The position numbers and the translations under genes were made by a program. The notes below the pieces were generated by a model. The model made no database searches and had not been told where the DNA came from. It saw only the letters and a list, made by a program, of their open reading frames with translations. Shown piece after piece: positions 16,000-23,776 of a stretch of 32,698 nucleotides of DNA. Within the stretch, counting starts at the first letter, position 1. Each line of letters begins with the position of its first letter. The stretch is from Rubrivivax sp. (GTDB lineage: Bacteria; Pseudomonadota; Gammaproteobacteria; Burkholderiales; Burkholderiaceae_C), in the NCBI GenBank assembly GCA_024641945.1, contig JAHECD010000050.1, positions 1 to 32,698 of the forward strand, in the 5' to 3' direction.

Positions 16000-16881
16000 T
16001 CAGCGCCGCTGGGGCCCACGGTGCTGGAGGCGCGCGCCCGCAGCCTGCAACAGGCGGTCGAGCACGATCGCAAGGATCACGATGACGAGTCCGCCGACCA
16101 GCCCGGTACCGGGGTCGTTGCGCTGCAGTCCGACGAGGACCGTCTCACCCACGCCGCGTGCGCCAATCATCGAGGCGACGACGACCATCGCCAACGCCAT
16201 CATCGTGGTCTGGTTGACCCCCTGCATCAGCGTGGGCAGCGCCAGCGGCACCTGCACCTTGGTCAGCAGTTGCCAGCGCGTCGCGCCGAACGCACGCGCC
16301 GCCTCGACGGCCTGCGGGCTCACCTGGCGAATGCCCAGGTCGGTGAGCCGCACGAGCGGCGGCGCCGCGTAGATGACGGTGGCCAGGATCGCCGGCACTT
16401 TTCCCAGGCCGAACAGCATGGCCGCCGGGATCAGGTAGACAAAACTGGGGATCGTCTGCATCAGGTCCAGCACTGGCAGCACAGCGCGTCGTAGCCACCG
16501 CGCGCGCGCACACCCGATGCCGACCGGCAAGCCCACGGCCAGCGACAGCAGCACCGCCACCGTCACCAGAGACACGGTCTGCATCGCTTCGTCCCACTGG
16601 CCGAGTGCCCCCACCACCCACAGCCCGGCGACGGCGAGCATGGTGAAAGACCAGCGCCGGCTGGCTGCCATCGCAAGCACGCCCGTGACGGCGAGCACGG
16701 CCCACGGTGGGGCGGCACGCAAACCCTGCTCCACCGCGACGAGCACGCCGAGCACACCGTTGGACGCGGCCTCGAACTCGTCACCGAACTCGCCGATCAG
16801 CCTATCGATGAGCGCGTTCGTCCCGTCGCGAAGCGGCGAGTGCCAATCCGGGAACGAAGTCAGCGCCACGGCACCGGACAT
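16000..16881 (-). CDS. proW: Glycine betaine/proline ABC transporter permease (ProW/OpuAB type)
   Basis: A 293-residue inner-membrane permease with a soluble N-terminus of about 65 residues and about six membrane helices. The EAA-type coupling loop is visible in QAVEAARAFGATRWQLLTKVQVPLALP, followed by LMQGVNQTTMMALAMVV, which is typical of ProW. DLMQTIPSFVYLIPAAMLFG is another family hallmark. It sits 9 bases after proX and 13 before proV. Confidence 0.95.
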   Translation of the reverse strand: MSGAVALTSFPDWHSPLRDGTNALIDRLIGEFGDEFEAASNGVLGVLVAVEQGLRAAPPWAVLAVTGVLAMAASRRWSFTMLAVAGLWVVGALGQWDEAMQTVSLVTVAVLLSLAVGLPVGIGCARARWLRRAVLPVLDLMQTIPSFVYLIPAAMLFGLGKVPAILATVIYAAPPLVRLTDLGIRQVSPQAVEAARAFGATRWQLLTKVQVPLALPTLMQGVNQTTMMALAMVVVASMIGARGVGETVLVGLQRNDPGTGLVGGLVIVILAIVLDRLLQAAGARLQHRGPQRR

Positions 16882-16890
16882 CGCGCGCGC

Positions 16891-17910
16891 TCAGAGGGCG
16901 GCGCGCACACGTGCGGCCACGGTGGGGTCCACCCAGGGCATCCAGACTTCGGGATGCGTCTTCAGAAAGTGGCGCGCCGCGTCGTCCGCACTGCCCTTGG
17001 AGCGTTGCATGTACGCCAGCGCTTCGGATACGAGCTTGCCACTCGTGCGGTAGCGCTGCAAAAAGGCGCGGATCGACGGTGCGCCGTCGATGAATGCCTT
17101 GTTGGCGCCGATGTGCACCTCCACCACCGGATAAGCGGTGGCGTCACGTGCATCCTTCGGGTGCTTCACATCGGCCAAGGCTTTCCACCGCGTCGCGTCG
17201 TAGGGCGGCTCGTCGAGCATCACCACCTGGTCGCCGAGCTGACCCAGCAGCCAGGTCGGCCCCCAGTAGTAGAAGAGCACCGGGCGCCGGCGCTTGACCG
17301 CCGACAGGATGGCCGCGTCGAGCGCCGCGGCGGTGCCGGGCCGGAAGTTGGTGTAGTGCGCGGTCAGTCCGTACGCGTGGAGCTTCTTGGTATTGAAGAG
17401 CTCGCACTGCCAGCCGGCGATGCAATTGAGGAACCGGCCTTTTGCAGGCTCCTCAGGGTCACGAAACAACGCCTTGAACCTCGGGAGATCGGCCACCGAC
17501 TTCAACCCGCGCGCCGGTGCCTTGTCGCCTTCGACGAGGTACCTCGGGACAAACCAGCCCTGCACCGCGTCGGGAAAGTTCACGCCCAATTCCACCAGCT
17601 TGCCCGAGGCGACACCCTGGGTCCAGCTCGGCGGCGTGTTGGAGGCCCAGACCTCCATCATCACGTGGATGTCGCCGCGCGCCATGCCGTTGTGCAGGGG
17701 AATGGTCGATCCCGGCACCTGATCAACCTTGCACCCCATGCCATCGCGCAGGATGCGCTGCGCCACGGCCGTATGGAAGGCATTGGAGTCCCAGTCGAGG
17801 CCCGCAAAGACGACCGTGTGTCCGACCTCGCAGGATTGCGCTTGGGCTGCCGGCGTCAGCGCGGTCAAGGCGGCCAACAGGAACGCCGCAACGATCGATC
17901 GCAGGTTCAT
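16891..17910 (-). CDS. proX: Glycine betaine ABC transporter substrate-binding protein (ProX/OpuAC type)
   Basis: A 339-residue periplasmic binding protein with a signal peptide (hydrophobic FLLAALTALT, then PAAQAQ before the mature SCEVG). The OpuAC domain fills the rest. Aromatic residues in FAGLDWDSN, MMEVWASN and FYYWGPTW are well placed to form the Trp/Tyr cage that holds quaternary ammonium groups. Cysteines (SCEV, GMGCKV, CIAGWQC) may form disulfides. First gene of the operon, so binding protein, permease and ATPase are encoded in that order. Ligand could be glycine betaine, choline or a related betaine. Confidence 0.93.
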   Translation of the reverse strand: MNLRSIVAAFLLAALTALTPAAQAQSCEVGHTVVFAGLDWDSNAFHTAVAQRILRDGMGCKVDQVPGSTIPLHNGMARGDIHVMMEVWASNTPPSWTQGVASGKLVELGVNFPDAVQGWFVPRYLVEGDKAPARGLKSVADLPRFKALFRDPEEPAKGRFLNCIAGWQCELFNTKKLHAYGLTAHYTNFRPGTAAALDAAILSAVKRRRPVLFYYWGPTWLLGQLGDQVVMLDEPPYDATRWKALADVKHPKDARDATAYPVVEVHIGANKAFIDGAPSIRAFLQRYRTSGKLVSEALAYMQRSKGSADDAARHFLKTHPEVWMPWVDPTVAARVRAAL

Positions 17911-17931
17911 CGGGTGATGCAGGCGCCGGCC

Positions 17932-18500
17932 TCAGCCATGGACAGGGCTGGACATCCCGTAGGTCGGGATGCCGGCCACCCGGCCAACGAGCAGCCGGTC
18001 GAAGAGCGCAAGGCCCTCCAGCGCGAGGCGATGCCGATGGAGTTCGAAAGCATGCACGTGCAGAGTGTCGCTGACGAGACGATGCTTGACCAGCAGCGGG
18101 AATCCGGATCGTTCGCTTGCTGGCAGGGCCGCCTCCTCGAGATTGAAGACTGCCCGGCCGGTCGCGCGCGCACCCATCGCGCCGACTTACCGCCATGCAG
18201 AAATCAATCAGGCCTGGGGTGTCGCGCAGGTGGTCGACCCTGCCATTGCCATCGTCCGCGTCAAACACGCGCAACTCACCGAGTCCGGCGCGGTGGCCTC
18301 GACCAGTCGACCGTTACAGAGGAACAAGAACGCGCCGTCCTGCTCGAGCGAACGCGGGTTGGCGATCGGAACGCCGATGTCTTGGACGGGCTCGTGTTTG
18401 CTCTGAAACGTCGCTGCGACGCCACGGGGACCGAGGCCTCGTGCCGTGATGCCCAGAGTCACGGGCCGCGGCCCACGGCCGCGGGTATCGCGCGGCATTC
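17932..18500 (-). pseudogene. Frameshifted gene remnant upstream of proX, family not recognised
   Basis: Three minus-strand pieces in different frames read on from one another with coding-like GC-rich third positions. Piece one runs to about 18280 (SKHEPVQDIGVPIANPRS, then AFLFLCNGRLVEATAPDS). Piece two covers about 18190-18275 (LRVFDADDGNGRVDHL, RDTPGLIDFCMAV). Piece three runs from about 18177 to the stop at 17932 (AVFNLEEAALPASERSGF, ending IPTYGMSSPVHG). Two frameshifts would join them into one protein of roughly 180-190 residues. The stop lies 21 bases before proX, so it may once have led that operon. I do not recognise the family; the 5' limit is approximate. Sequencing errors could also explain the breaks. 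Confidence 0.45.
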
Positions 18501-18651
18501 GATCGGTCCTTCCCATGCGACCGCAGACCACATTCACGTGGAGTGCCCGTTTGCCCAACGGCGGACCGCATGAGGCGTGGAACGCCACCAGGCAACGAGC
18601 CCATGACCAGCCCACGAGGGAGGTCGTTGGCGGGCGGGATCGATATTTACA

Positions 18652-18667
18652 TTTGTACACATGTACC
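18652..18667. promoter_or_regulatory. TTTGTAC motif, copy B (upstream of mscS)
   Basis: TTTGTACACATGTACC, 65 bases before the MscS start, in an AT-rich pocket. A further TTTACA lies just upstream at the same 8-base repeat phase and could also serve as a -35 (TTTACA, 17 bases, TGTCAT). Proposed operator overlapping the mscS promoter. Confidence 0.4.
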
Positions 18668-18732
18668 ATGTCATTCGGCGTTGCCACCAAGCGGGTAGCG
18701 GATGAAGTGAACAGAATGCTTGGAGTGAACTG

Positions 18733-19674
18733 ATGGAAGATCTGATTCAACGTATCTCGGGCGTGGACTGGGCCCGGTGGAGCGGCCCCGCCGCCGCGAC
18801 CCTGCGCATCGTCGCCATCGTGATCGGCGCCTGGCTGGCGATCTCGGTGCTGCAGCGTGCCGTGCGCAGCGTGCGGCTGCACGTGGCCAGCCGGCTCGAC
18901 AGCCCCGACGGCGCCAAGCGCGCCGAGACGCTGGGCCGCGTGGTGCGATACCTCGTCGCGATGGTGGTCGGCGCCGTCGCGACGATGCTCGTGCTCGCCG
19001 AACTCGGCATTTCGCTCGCGCCCGTGCTGGGTGCTGCCGGTGTCGTCGGACTGGCCGTGGGTTTCGGCGCACAGAGCCTCGTGAAGGACTATTTCACCGG
19101 CTTCTTCATCCTGTTCGAGGACCAGATCCGTACCGGCGACATCGTCAAGGTGGCCGATCTGACGGGCCGCGTCGAGGACATCACGCTTCGCCACGTACGT
19201 CTACGCGACTACGAGGGCAACGTCCACTATGTGCCGAACAGCCTGATCACGAGCGTCACCAACATGGGGCGCCTCTTTTCACAGGCGGTGGTCGAGGTGG
19301 GCATTGCCTACCGCGAGGACGTCGACGATGTTCTGGCGCTGATGAGATCGGTGGCGGCAGACTTGCGGAAGGACGAGACCTATGGACCGAAAATCGCCGA
19401 GGATCTCGACGTGGCCGGTGTCGACCGCTGGGACGACAGCGCCGTGATCATTCGCTGCCGGTTCAAGGTGCTGCCGCTCGAGCAGTGGACCGTTCGGCGC
19501 GAATACCTGCGCCGCCTGAAGGCTGCATTCGATACCCACGGCATCGAAATACCGTTCCCGCACTTGACCGTCTATGCCGGCGTGGACAAGGCCGGTGCCG
19601 CGCCGCCATGGCCGATCAGGCTCATCGAGCCATCGAGGACCGTGCTGGCTCCATCGGGGGCCGCCGGCAAGTGA
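18733..19674 (+). CDS. mscS: Mechanosensitive ion channel, MscS family
   Basis: A 313-residue MscS-type channel that opens under membrane tension to release solutes in hypo-osmotic shock. Three membrane helices precede the pore-lining TM3 (GAAGVVGLAVGFGAQSLVKD, residues about 97-116), followed by the conserved beta domain (ILFEDQIRTGDIVKV, VHYVPNSLITSVTNMGR) and the cytoplasmic C-terminal vestibule ending in FDTHGIEIPFPHLTVY. The N-terminal length is close to E. coli MscS, without extra sensor domains. A GGAG ribosome site precedes the ATG. It stands alone, tail-to-tail with the ClC gene. Confidence 0.95.
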   Translation: MEDLIQRISGVDWARWSGPAAATLRIVAIVIGAWLAISVLQRAVRSVRLHVASRLDSPDGAKRAETLGRVVRYLVAMVVGAVATMLVLAELGISLAPVLGAAGVVGLAVGFGAQSLVKDYFTGFFILFEDQIRTGDIVKVADLTGRVEDITLRHVRLRDYEGNVHYVPNSLITSVTNMGRLFSQAVVEVGIAYREDVDDVLALMRSVAADLRKDETYGPKIAEDLDVAGVDRWDDSAVIIRCRFKVLPLEQWTVRREYLRRLKAAFDTHGIEIPFPHLTVYAGVDKAGAAPPWPIRLIEPSRTVLAPSGAAGK

Positions 19675-19740
19675 CGCGAGCAAGCGGCCGGCCGCGTCAA
19701 GAAAAGGTCGAGCGCGCGACCCCAACACATGCCCGAGTCT

Positions 19741-21330
19741 TCAGGGCTCACTTCGGGCCGGCGGTGGCTCGCCGTCGCCCGACACCGGCCCAGGCTCTGC
19801 GGCGGTCTCCTGCGCGGAATCCTCCAGCGCGGTGCCGCCAGCCTGGGCAGCCGTGCACTCGTCCGTGGCGGCGGGTGCGGGTGCGGGTGCGGGTGCGGGT
19901 GCGGGTGCGGGTACTGGTGCGGGTGGTGTCGCAGGTGCGGGTTCCGGTACTGCAGCCGGTGTCACTGAATCGGCCGGTCCCGACGCAGTGGTGGGGGCGT
20001 CGGCCGCTGCCGCTGCTGGCAACCGGCCAAGTTGCATGAGCGCCAGCGTGCTGTACAGCGGACGGGTCATCACACGCGACACACCACTGGCAATCAGCGC
20101 GCACGCCATCAGGCTCAGCACCATGCCGTGCCCGTCGACCATCTCCATCACGATGATGAAGGACGTCAGTGGCGCCTGTGTCGCAGCGGCCAGGAAACCG
20201 GCCATGCCCAGCGCGATCAGCGTCGCCGCATAGGGATATTGCGTGAGCAGTGCGATGTCGTTGCCGAGCGCCGCACCGATGGCCAGCGACGGCGCGAAGA
20301 TGCCTGCCGGGACACCCGACCACGTCGTGACCCAGGTGGCCACGAACTTGAGCAGCACGTACACGGCCGGCACGCTCTCGGTGCCGTCGAGCATCGACTT
20401 CGTATAGGCGTAGCCGCTGCCGAAAGTGGCACCGTTCGTCACCAGGCCGATCACGGCCACGGCCAGTCCACAGCCGGCCGCAAATCGAACCGGGTGCGAA
20501 CGACGCCAGCGCGCAAATCGGTCGCCCGTATTCCCGCCGAGCGACACGATCAACAGACGTGCGAAAAGGCCTCCCGCGAGCCCGCTGCACAACGCGACCA
20601 GGAGCCCCGGCCAAAAGAGCGACCACCCGAGCACCGGCACCCGGATGACGCCAAAGTAGGTGCCGTTGCCGTAGATCGATACCGCCACGAGGCCCGCGAG
20701 CACGATGCCCGAGATGATGAGGCCGCTGCTGCGCTGCTCGGGTTTTCTCGAGAGCTCTTCGATCGCGAACATCACCCCAGCCAACGGCGTATTGAACGCT
20801 GCCGCGATGCCGGCAGCGCCACCGGCCACCAGCAGCCCATGCTCCGTCACCGCGGTGCGCTCCGGCAGCCAGCGTTTGGCCGAATGCATGATGCCGGCCG
20901 CGATCTGTACCGACGGGCCTTCGCGGCCCAGCGAGAGTCCGGCCAGCAGACCCCACGCCGTGAGCACGATCTTGGCAAGCGACAGTTTCAGCGAGACGAA
21001 CAACCCACGCTGGTCCGCGTCGACCGAGGAATCCAGCGCCGCCATCACCTGAGGTATGCCCGATCCGGCGGCGCCAGGAAAGTGCCGGCGTGTCAGCCAG
21101 ACGATCACGCCGGTACACAGCGGCGTGAAGATCAGCGGCATCCACCACCAATGGAGCCGAAGCTCGAGAAACTGCTCGAGCGCGCGCTCGGTGAGCCAGG
21201 TAAAGCCGACGACAACGAGGCCCGCCGCCGCCGCCACGGCGATGACGATGGAACGCGTGACCCACAGTCGCCAATCGGAGAGCTCGCGCCGGACGGCCGC
21301 GGCGATGCGACTGTCGAACCTTACGCGCAT
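19741..21330 (-). CDS. ClC-family chloride channel/transporter, probable Cl-/H+ exchanger
   Basis: A 529-residue ClC protein with the anion-pathway motifs GSGIPQ, GREGPSVQ and GIFAPSL in order. The gating glutamate of GREGP is present, and so is the inner proton glutamate (AIEELSRK aligns with the proton-path Glu203 region of E. coli ClcA). The late PLYS tyrosine is also kept. This set is that of H+-coupled exchangers rather than passive channels. After the last helix comes a cytoplasmic tail of about 100 residues rich in Pro and Ala, with an Ala-Pro repeat encoded by a hexanucleotide tandem repeat; no CBS domains. It is divergent from the first MarR gene (74 bases). Confidence 0.95.
   Translation of the reverse strand: MRVRFDSRIAAAVRRELSDWRLWVTRSIVIAVAAAAGLVVVGFTWLTERALEQFLELRLHWWWMPLIFTPLCTGVIVWLTRRHFPGAAGSGIPQVMAALDSSVDADQRGLFVSLKLSLAKIVLTAWGLLAGLSLGREGPSVQIAAGIMHSAKRWLPERTAVTEHGLLVAGGAAGIAAAFNTPLAGVMFAIEELSRKPEQRSSGLIISGIVLAGLVAVSIYGNGTYFGVIRVPVLGWSLFWPGLLVALCSGLAGGLFARLLIVSLGGNTGDRFARWRRSHPVRFAAGCGLAVAVIGLVTNGATFGSGYAYTKSMLDGTESVPAVYVLLKFVATWVTTWSGVPAGIFAPSLAIGAALGNDIALLTQYPYAATLIALGMAGFLAAATQAPLTSFIIVMEMVDGHGMVLSLMACALIASGVSRVMTRPLYSTLALMQLGRLPAAAAADAPTTASGPADSVTPAAVPEPAPATPPAPVPAPAPAPAPAPAPAATDECTAAQAGGTALEDSAQETAAEPGPVSGDGEPPPARSEP
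19873..19908 (+). repeat. Hexanucleotide tandem repeat (GGGTGC)6 within the ClC gene
   Basis: Six perfect copies of GGGTGC, then degenerate copies to about 19926. On the minus coding strand they encode repeated Ala-Pro in the C-terminal tail of the ClC protein. Unit length is a multiple of three, so copy changes alter tail length without a frameshift. Confidence 0.9.
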
Positions 21331-21392
21331 GCCGAGGCCCCCGCCCGCGAAAGTGCCGTGGCACGCAACCGCACCGCGCGCAGTGGCTCGCC

Positions 21393-21398
21393 TATCAT
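21393..21398 (+). promoter_or_regulatory. Possible -10 box of a leaderless MarR gene
   Basis: TATCAT, one mismatch from TATAAT, ends 6 bases before the ATG at 21405, so transcription would begin at or near the start codon. No Shine-Dalgarno sequence is visible, which fits a leaderless mRNA. The -35 is not convincing. Confidence 0.35.
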
Positions 21399-21404
21399 CC
21401 CCGC

Positions 21405-21929
21405 ATGGTCAAACCAACGAAGTCCGGTGGCGCTCGCGCCACCGCAAAACAGGGTCCGTCGGAAAGCGAGATTGGCGAACCTGCGGCCCAGGTGCTGCGG
21501 CGTTTTCGCCTTGTCTTCAATGCCGTCAAGACTCATTTTCAACAGGTCGAAAAGAAGGCCGGTGTCGGAGGTGCCCAACTCTGGGCCCTGAGTATCGTCC
21601 GTGCACGCCCGGGCATTGGGGTCAACGATCTTGCCAAGGCCATGGACGTGCACCAGTCCACGGCCAGCAACCTCGTGAAGACCCTGGTGGACAGGGGTCT
21701 GGTCGCCACCGGCAAGAACGGCCCGGACCGCCGTACCGTGCAACTCAACATTCTGCCGCCGGCCGCGACCGTCCTTCGCCGCGCACCCGGCCCGCTGGCG
21801 GGCGTGCTGCCGCAGGCGCTTGCGAGCCTGGACGCCGCCACGCTCGCGCGGCTCGATGCCGATCTGGCGAAGTTGATCACCGCACTCGATGCCGACGAAC
21901 GGGCGGCGAACATCCCGCTCGGCCAATAG
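21405..21929 (+). CDS. MarR-family transcriptional regulator (paralogue 1)
   Basis: A 174-residue MarR regulator. A basic, disordered N-terminal arm of about 25 residues (MVKPTKSGGARATAKQ) precedes the winged-helix core: VFNAVKTHFQQVE, the recognition region GIGVNDLAKAMDVHQSTASNLVK and the wing KNGPDRRTVQL. The C-terminal helices form the dimer interface. It is divergent from the ClC gene, which it may control. A close paralogue lies at 23777-24367; by eye about half of aligned residues are identical. No effector-binding cysteine pair is seen. Confidence 0.93.
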   Translation: MVKPTKSGGARATAKQGPSESEIGEPAAQVLRRFRLVFNAVKTHFQQVEKKAGVGGAQLWALSIVRARPGIGVNDLAKAMDVHQSTASNLVKTLVDRGLVATGKNGPDRRTVQLNILPPAATVLRRAPGPLAGVLPQALASLDAATLARLDADLAKLITALDADERAANIPLGQ

Positions 21930-21986
21930 TTCGCCAGCCGCGCGGCATCAGCCCCGCCGCGGCCCTCCGACCCATTGCCGTTGCAG

Positions 21987-22553
21987 TCAACGCCCTGGGT
22001 ACACCAGATCGGCGTGCCGGTTGCGTGCCCAGGCCTCCTCATCGTGGCCGGCGGCCTGTGGCCGCTCCTCGCCCCAGCTCACGGCCTCCATGCGGGCATC
22101 CTTCACGCCATACAACCTGAGTGCGGTGACCACCGCTTCGGCACGCTTCTGACCCAGCGCGAGGTTGTACTCCGGGCTGCCCCGCTCATCGGCGTGGCCC
22201 TCCACCTTGATCGACAGGCGGGGCGCCGCCATCAGGTACCTGGCATGACGCTCGACCAGGCCGACATATTCGGCACCCACGGTGAAGACGTCGTAGTCGA
22301 AATAGACCGTGCGCGCTGTCGAAATCGGACTCCTGGGGTCCAGGTGCGGCGCGACCGTCACCGCAGCCACCGTCGACGACGCGACGGCGCTCGCGGCGCC
22401 AGCCAACGGACCTCTTGGCGCGGACGTCGTCGCATTCGTCGCTGCAGCGGCGGCAGCCGTCGAGTCCGATGCCTTGTCGATCGGCGTGCTGCTGCACCCC
22501 GCGAGTCCGACGCCAGCCATCAGGATCAAGGTGGAAAGGTGGGTGTTCTGCAC
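21987..22553 (-). CDS. Pal-like OmpA-family peptidoglycan-associated lipoprotein
   Basis: A 188-residue lipoprotein. The lipobox LAGC lies about 20 residues in, followed by an Ala/Thr-rich linker of about 50 residues and an OmpA-like domain: TVYFDYDVFTV, VEGHADERGSPEYNLALGQK, then WARNRHADLVY. The Asp of GHAD and the Arg of the QKRAEAV helix, which bind diaminopimelate in peptidoglycan, are kept. Start is GTG 22553 with GGAGA upstream; an extended frame to 22634 would run into the promoter. No tol genes are present, so this is likely a second Pal rather than the cell-division one. It is divergent from the operon starting at 22756. Confidence 0.92.
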   Translation of the reverse strand: MQNTHLSTLILMAGVGLAGCSSTPIDKASDSTAAAAAATNATTSAPRGPLAGAASAVASSTVAAVTVAPHLDPRSPISTARTVYFDYDVFTVGAEYVGLVERHARYLMAAPRLSIKVEGHADERGSPEYNLALGQKRAEAVVTALRLYGVKDARMEAVSWGEERPQAAGHDEEAWARNRHADLVYPGR

Positions 22554-22639
22554 AGGTCGGTCTCCAGGATTCGTTGGTGGAAAGCGGTCGCGGAAATGCC
22601 CTGCGGATCCGGCCACGTCACGCACATCGTACAAGCAAA

Positions 22640-22655
22640 TTTGTACAAATATACT
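22640..22655. promoter_or_regulatory. TTTGTAC motif, copy C (Pal-side of divergent promoter)
   Basis: TTTGTACAAATATACT, containing the 10-base palindrome TTTGTACAAA, 87 bases upstream of the pal-like start in a very AT-rich 120-base region. Proposed operator. Confidence 0.4.
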
Positions 22656-22712
22656 TTCGTATCATAGGCCAGCCGGCCATGCACATAGATTTCTATATAG
22701 ATCTCTATTTGA

Positions 22713-22728
22713 TTTGTACAATTGCACA
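22713..22728. promoter_or_regulatory. TTTGTAC motif, copy D (operon-side of divergent promoter)
   Basis: TTTGTACAATTGCACA, 28 bases before the start codon at 22756. It contains TACAAT (22717-22722), a good -10 hexamer, so a protein bound here would overlap the promoter of the 22756-26783 operon. Confidence 0.42.
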
Positions 22729-22755
22729 TTGCATTGACGACGGGAGTCTTCGTCC

Positions 22756-23241
22756 ATGACCCAACGCCTTGACATCGACGGCTGGAAGCGTGCCGCCGCG
22801 TCCACGCCGGATGCAGGCAAGGCGCCGGCGGCCGCAACGACAGCCGAACGGGGAGATTTCATCCTCGTCGTTCACCGTGGCGAAACCCGACTCGCGCCGC
22901 AGGAGGTGGCCGAACTGCAGCACTGGATACAGACCTGGCTGCACATCGATCAACCGTGCCACCTGTTGATGGGGTGCTGCGCCGACACCGCACGCGAGGA
23001 CCGCGTGTGCCGCCTGCGCGACCTGGTCGACCAGATCACCGAATGCGGCGTGCCGCGCGAATGGGTGCGCTATACCGACGAATGGGTCGCACCCGCGTGG
23101 CGGCCCGAGGCGGCGGGACTTCCTGAAGACGTGGTCTGGCTCAAGGTTCTCGACGCACACGCCTCCGGCGACGGCATACGCACCATCCGCAGCATGTTCG
23201 ACGACACCCGCATGGAGGCCGCATGTACCGCAGGATCCTGA
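22756..23241 (+). CDS. Hypothetical Cys-rich protein, possibly a degenerate OmpA-like fold
   Basis: A 161-residue protein with no signal peptide or membrane segment, so probably cytoplasmic. I do not recognise a named family. The middle (FILVVHRGETRLAPQEVAEL, GCCADTARED, RLRDLVDQITECGVPREWV, DVVWLKVLD) lines up by eye with the strand-helix-strand order of OmpA/Pal domains, including an Asp at the GHxD place and an Arg in the following helix, but with a short deletion. Cysteines at 68, 74, 75, 85 and 97 are unusual and could be redox-active or bind metal. It is the first gene of a five-gene operon and overlaps the next gene by 19 bases, indicating translational coupling. The fold idea is inference. 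Confidence 0.8.
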   Translation: MTQRLDIDGWKRAAASTPDAGKAPAAATTAERGDFILVVHRGETRLAPQEVAELQHWIQTWLHIDQPCHLLMGCCADTAREDRVCRLRDLVDQITECGVPREWVRYTDEWVAPAWRPEAAGLPEDVVWLKVLDAHASGDGIRTIRSMFDDTRMEAACTAGS

Positions 23242-23774
23242 TCGTCGTCGCACCCGCGCCGACCACCCGGGCCGCAGTGATCGAGGGGGTCGCGCTGGCA
23301 AAGTCCCAGACGGCCGAAGTGTTCTTCTTTTCCGTCCTTCCGCGCTACGTCGTACCGGTCGCCGACATGCCGTTGTTGGGAATGCCTTCGCCGGCCGACT
23401 TCCAGCGCGAGGCCACGGGCATCGCGGGGCGGCATTTGGCGGCAGCCTCGGTCGTTGCCGACAAGGCCGGCGTGCGCCATCGGCACGCCGTCGGCGCCGG
23501 CGCCGACGACGCCGAATGCATCGTCGATGCCGCACTCAAGCACCACTGCGATCTCATCGTGATTGCGTCGGCGGGCCGCAATGCCGTCATGCGACTGATC
23601 AGCGGCAGCGCAATCCCCGGCCTGATCACGCAGTCGCCGATACCGATTCTTGTCGTGCGCCAGCCCACGGCAGCGGTGCGCAAGAAGCGCGTGGCGGCCG
23701 TGCCGCCGAAGCCGCGGCCGGTACGCCGCAAGGCCGAGGCTGTGACGCGCGTGCGGCGCCGCGTCGCCACCTGA
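23223..23774 (+). CDS. Universal stress protein (UspA family) with basic tail
   Basis: A 183-residue UspA-fold protein. The N-terminal strand RRILIVVAPAPTT and the C-terminal LIVIASAGRNAVMRLISGSA, then SPIPILVV, are typical. The ATP-binding motif G-x2-G-x9-G-S is present except that the first Gly is Ala (ASAG), so nucleotide binding may be altered but not excluded. The last 33 or so residues form an Arg/Lys/Pro-rich tail (KKRVAAVPPKPRPVRRK) not usual in the family; it might bind nucleic acid or membrane. A GGAGG ribosome site lies inside the preceding gene. It sits between the Cys-rich protein and MarR paralogue 2. Confidence 0.9.
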   Translation: MYRRILIVVAPAPTTRAAVIEGVALAKSQTAEVFFFSVLPRYVVPVADMPLLGMPSPADFQREATGIAGRHLAAASVVADKAGVRHRHAVGAGADDAECIVDAALKHHCDLIVIASAGRNAVMRLISGSAIPGLITQSPIPILVVRQPTAAVRKKRVAAVPPKPRPVRRKAEAVTRVRRRVAT

Positions 23775-23776
23775 TC

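Noticed and set aside
18208..19194. A minus-strand open frame of 328 codons spanning the mscS promoter and gene
   Set aside because: Its first half is antisense to mscS. Only its last part looks coding and is reported as a piece of the frameshifted remnant.
19873..19926. A CRISPR-like or minisatellite array
   Set aside because: Units are only six bases with no spacers and lie in frame within the ClC gene.
14185..22728. Assigning the TTTGTAC sites firmly to a LitR/CarH photoreceptor
   Set aside because: No MerR-family gene is in the window and the repeat spacing (8 bases) differs from the spacing described for CarH operators, so only a generic shared regulator is proposed.
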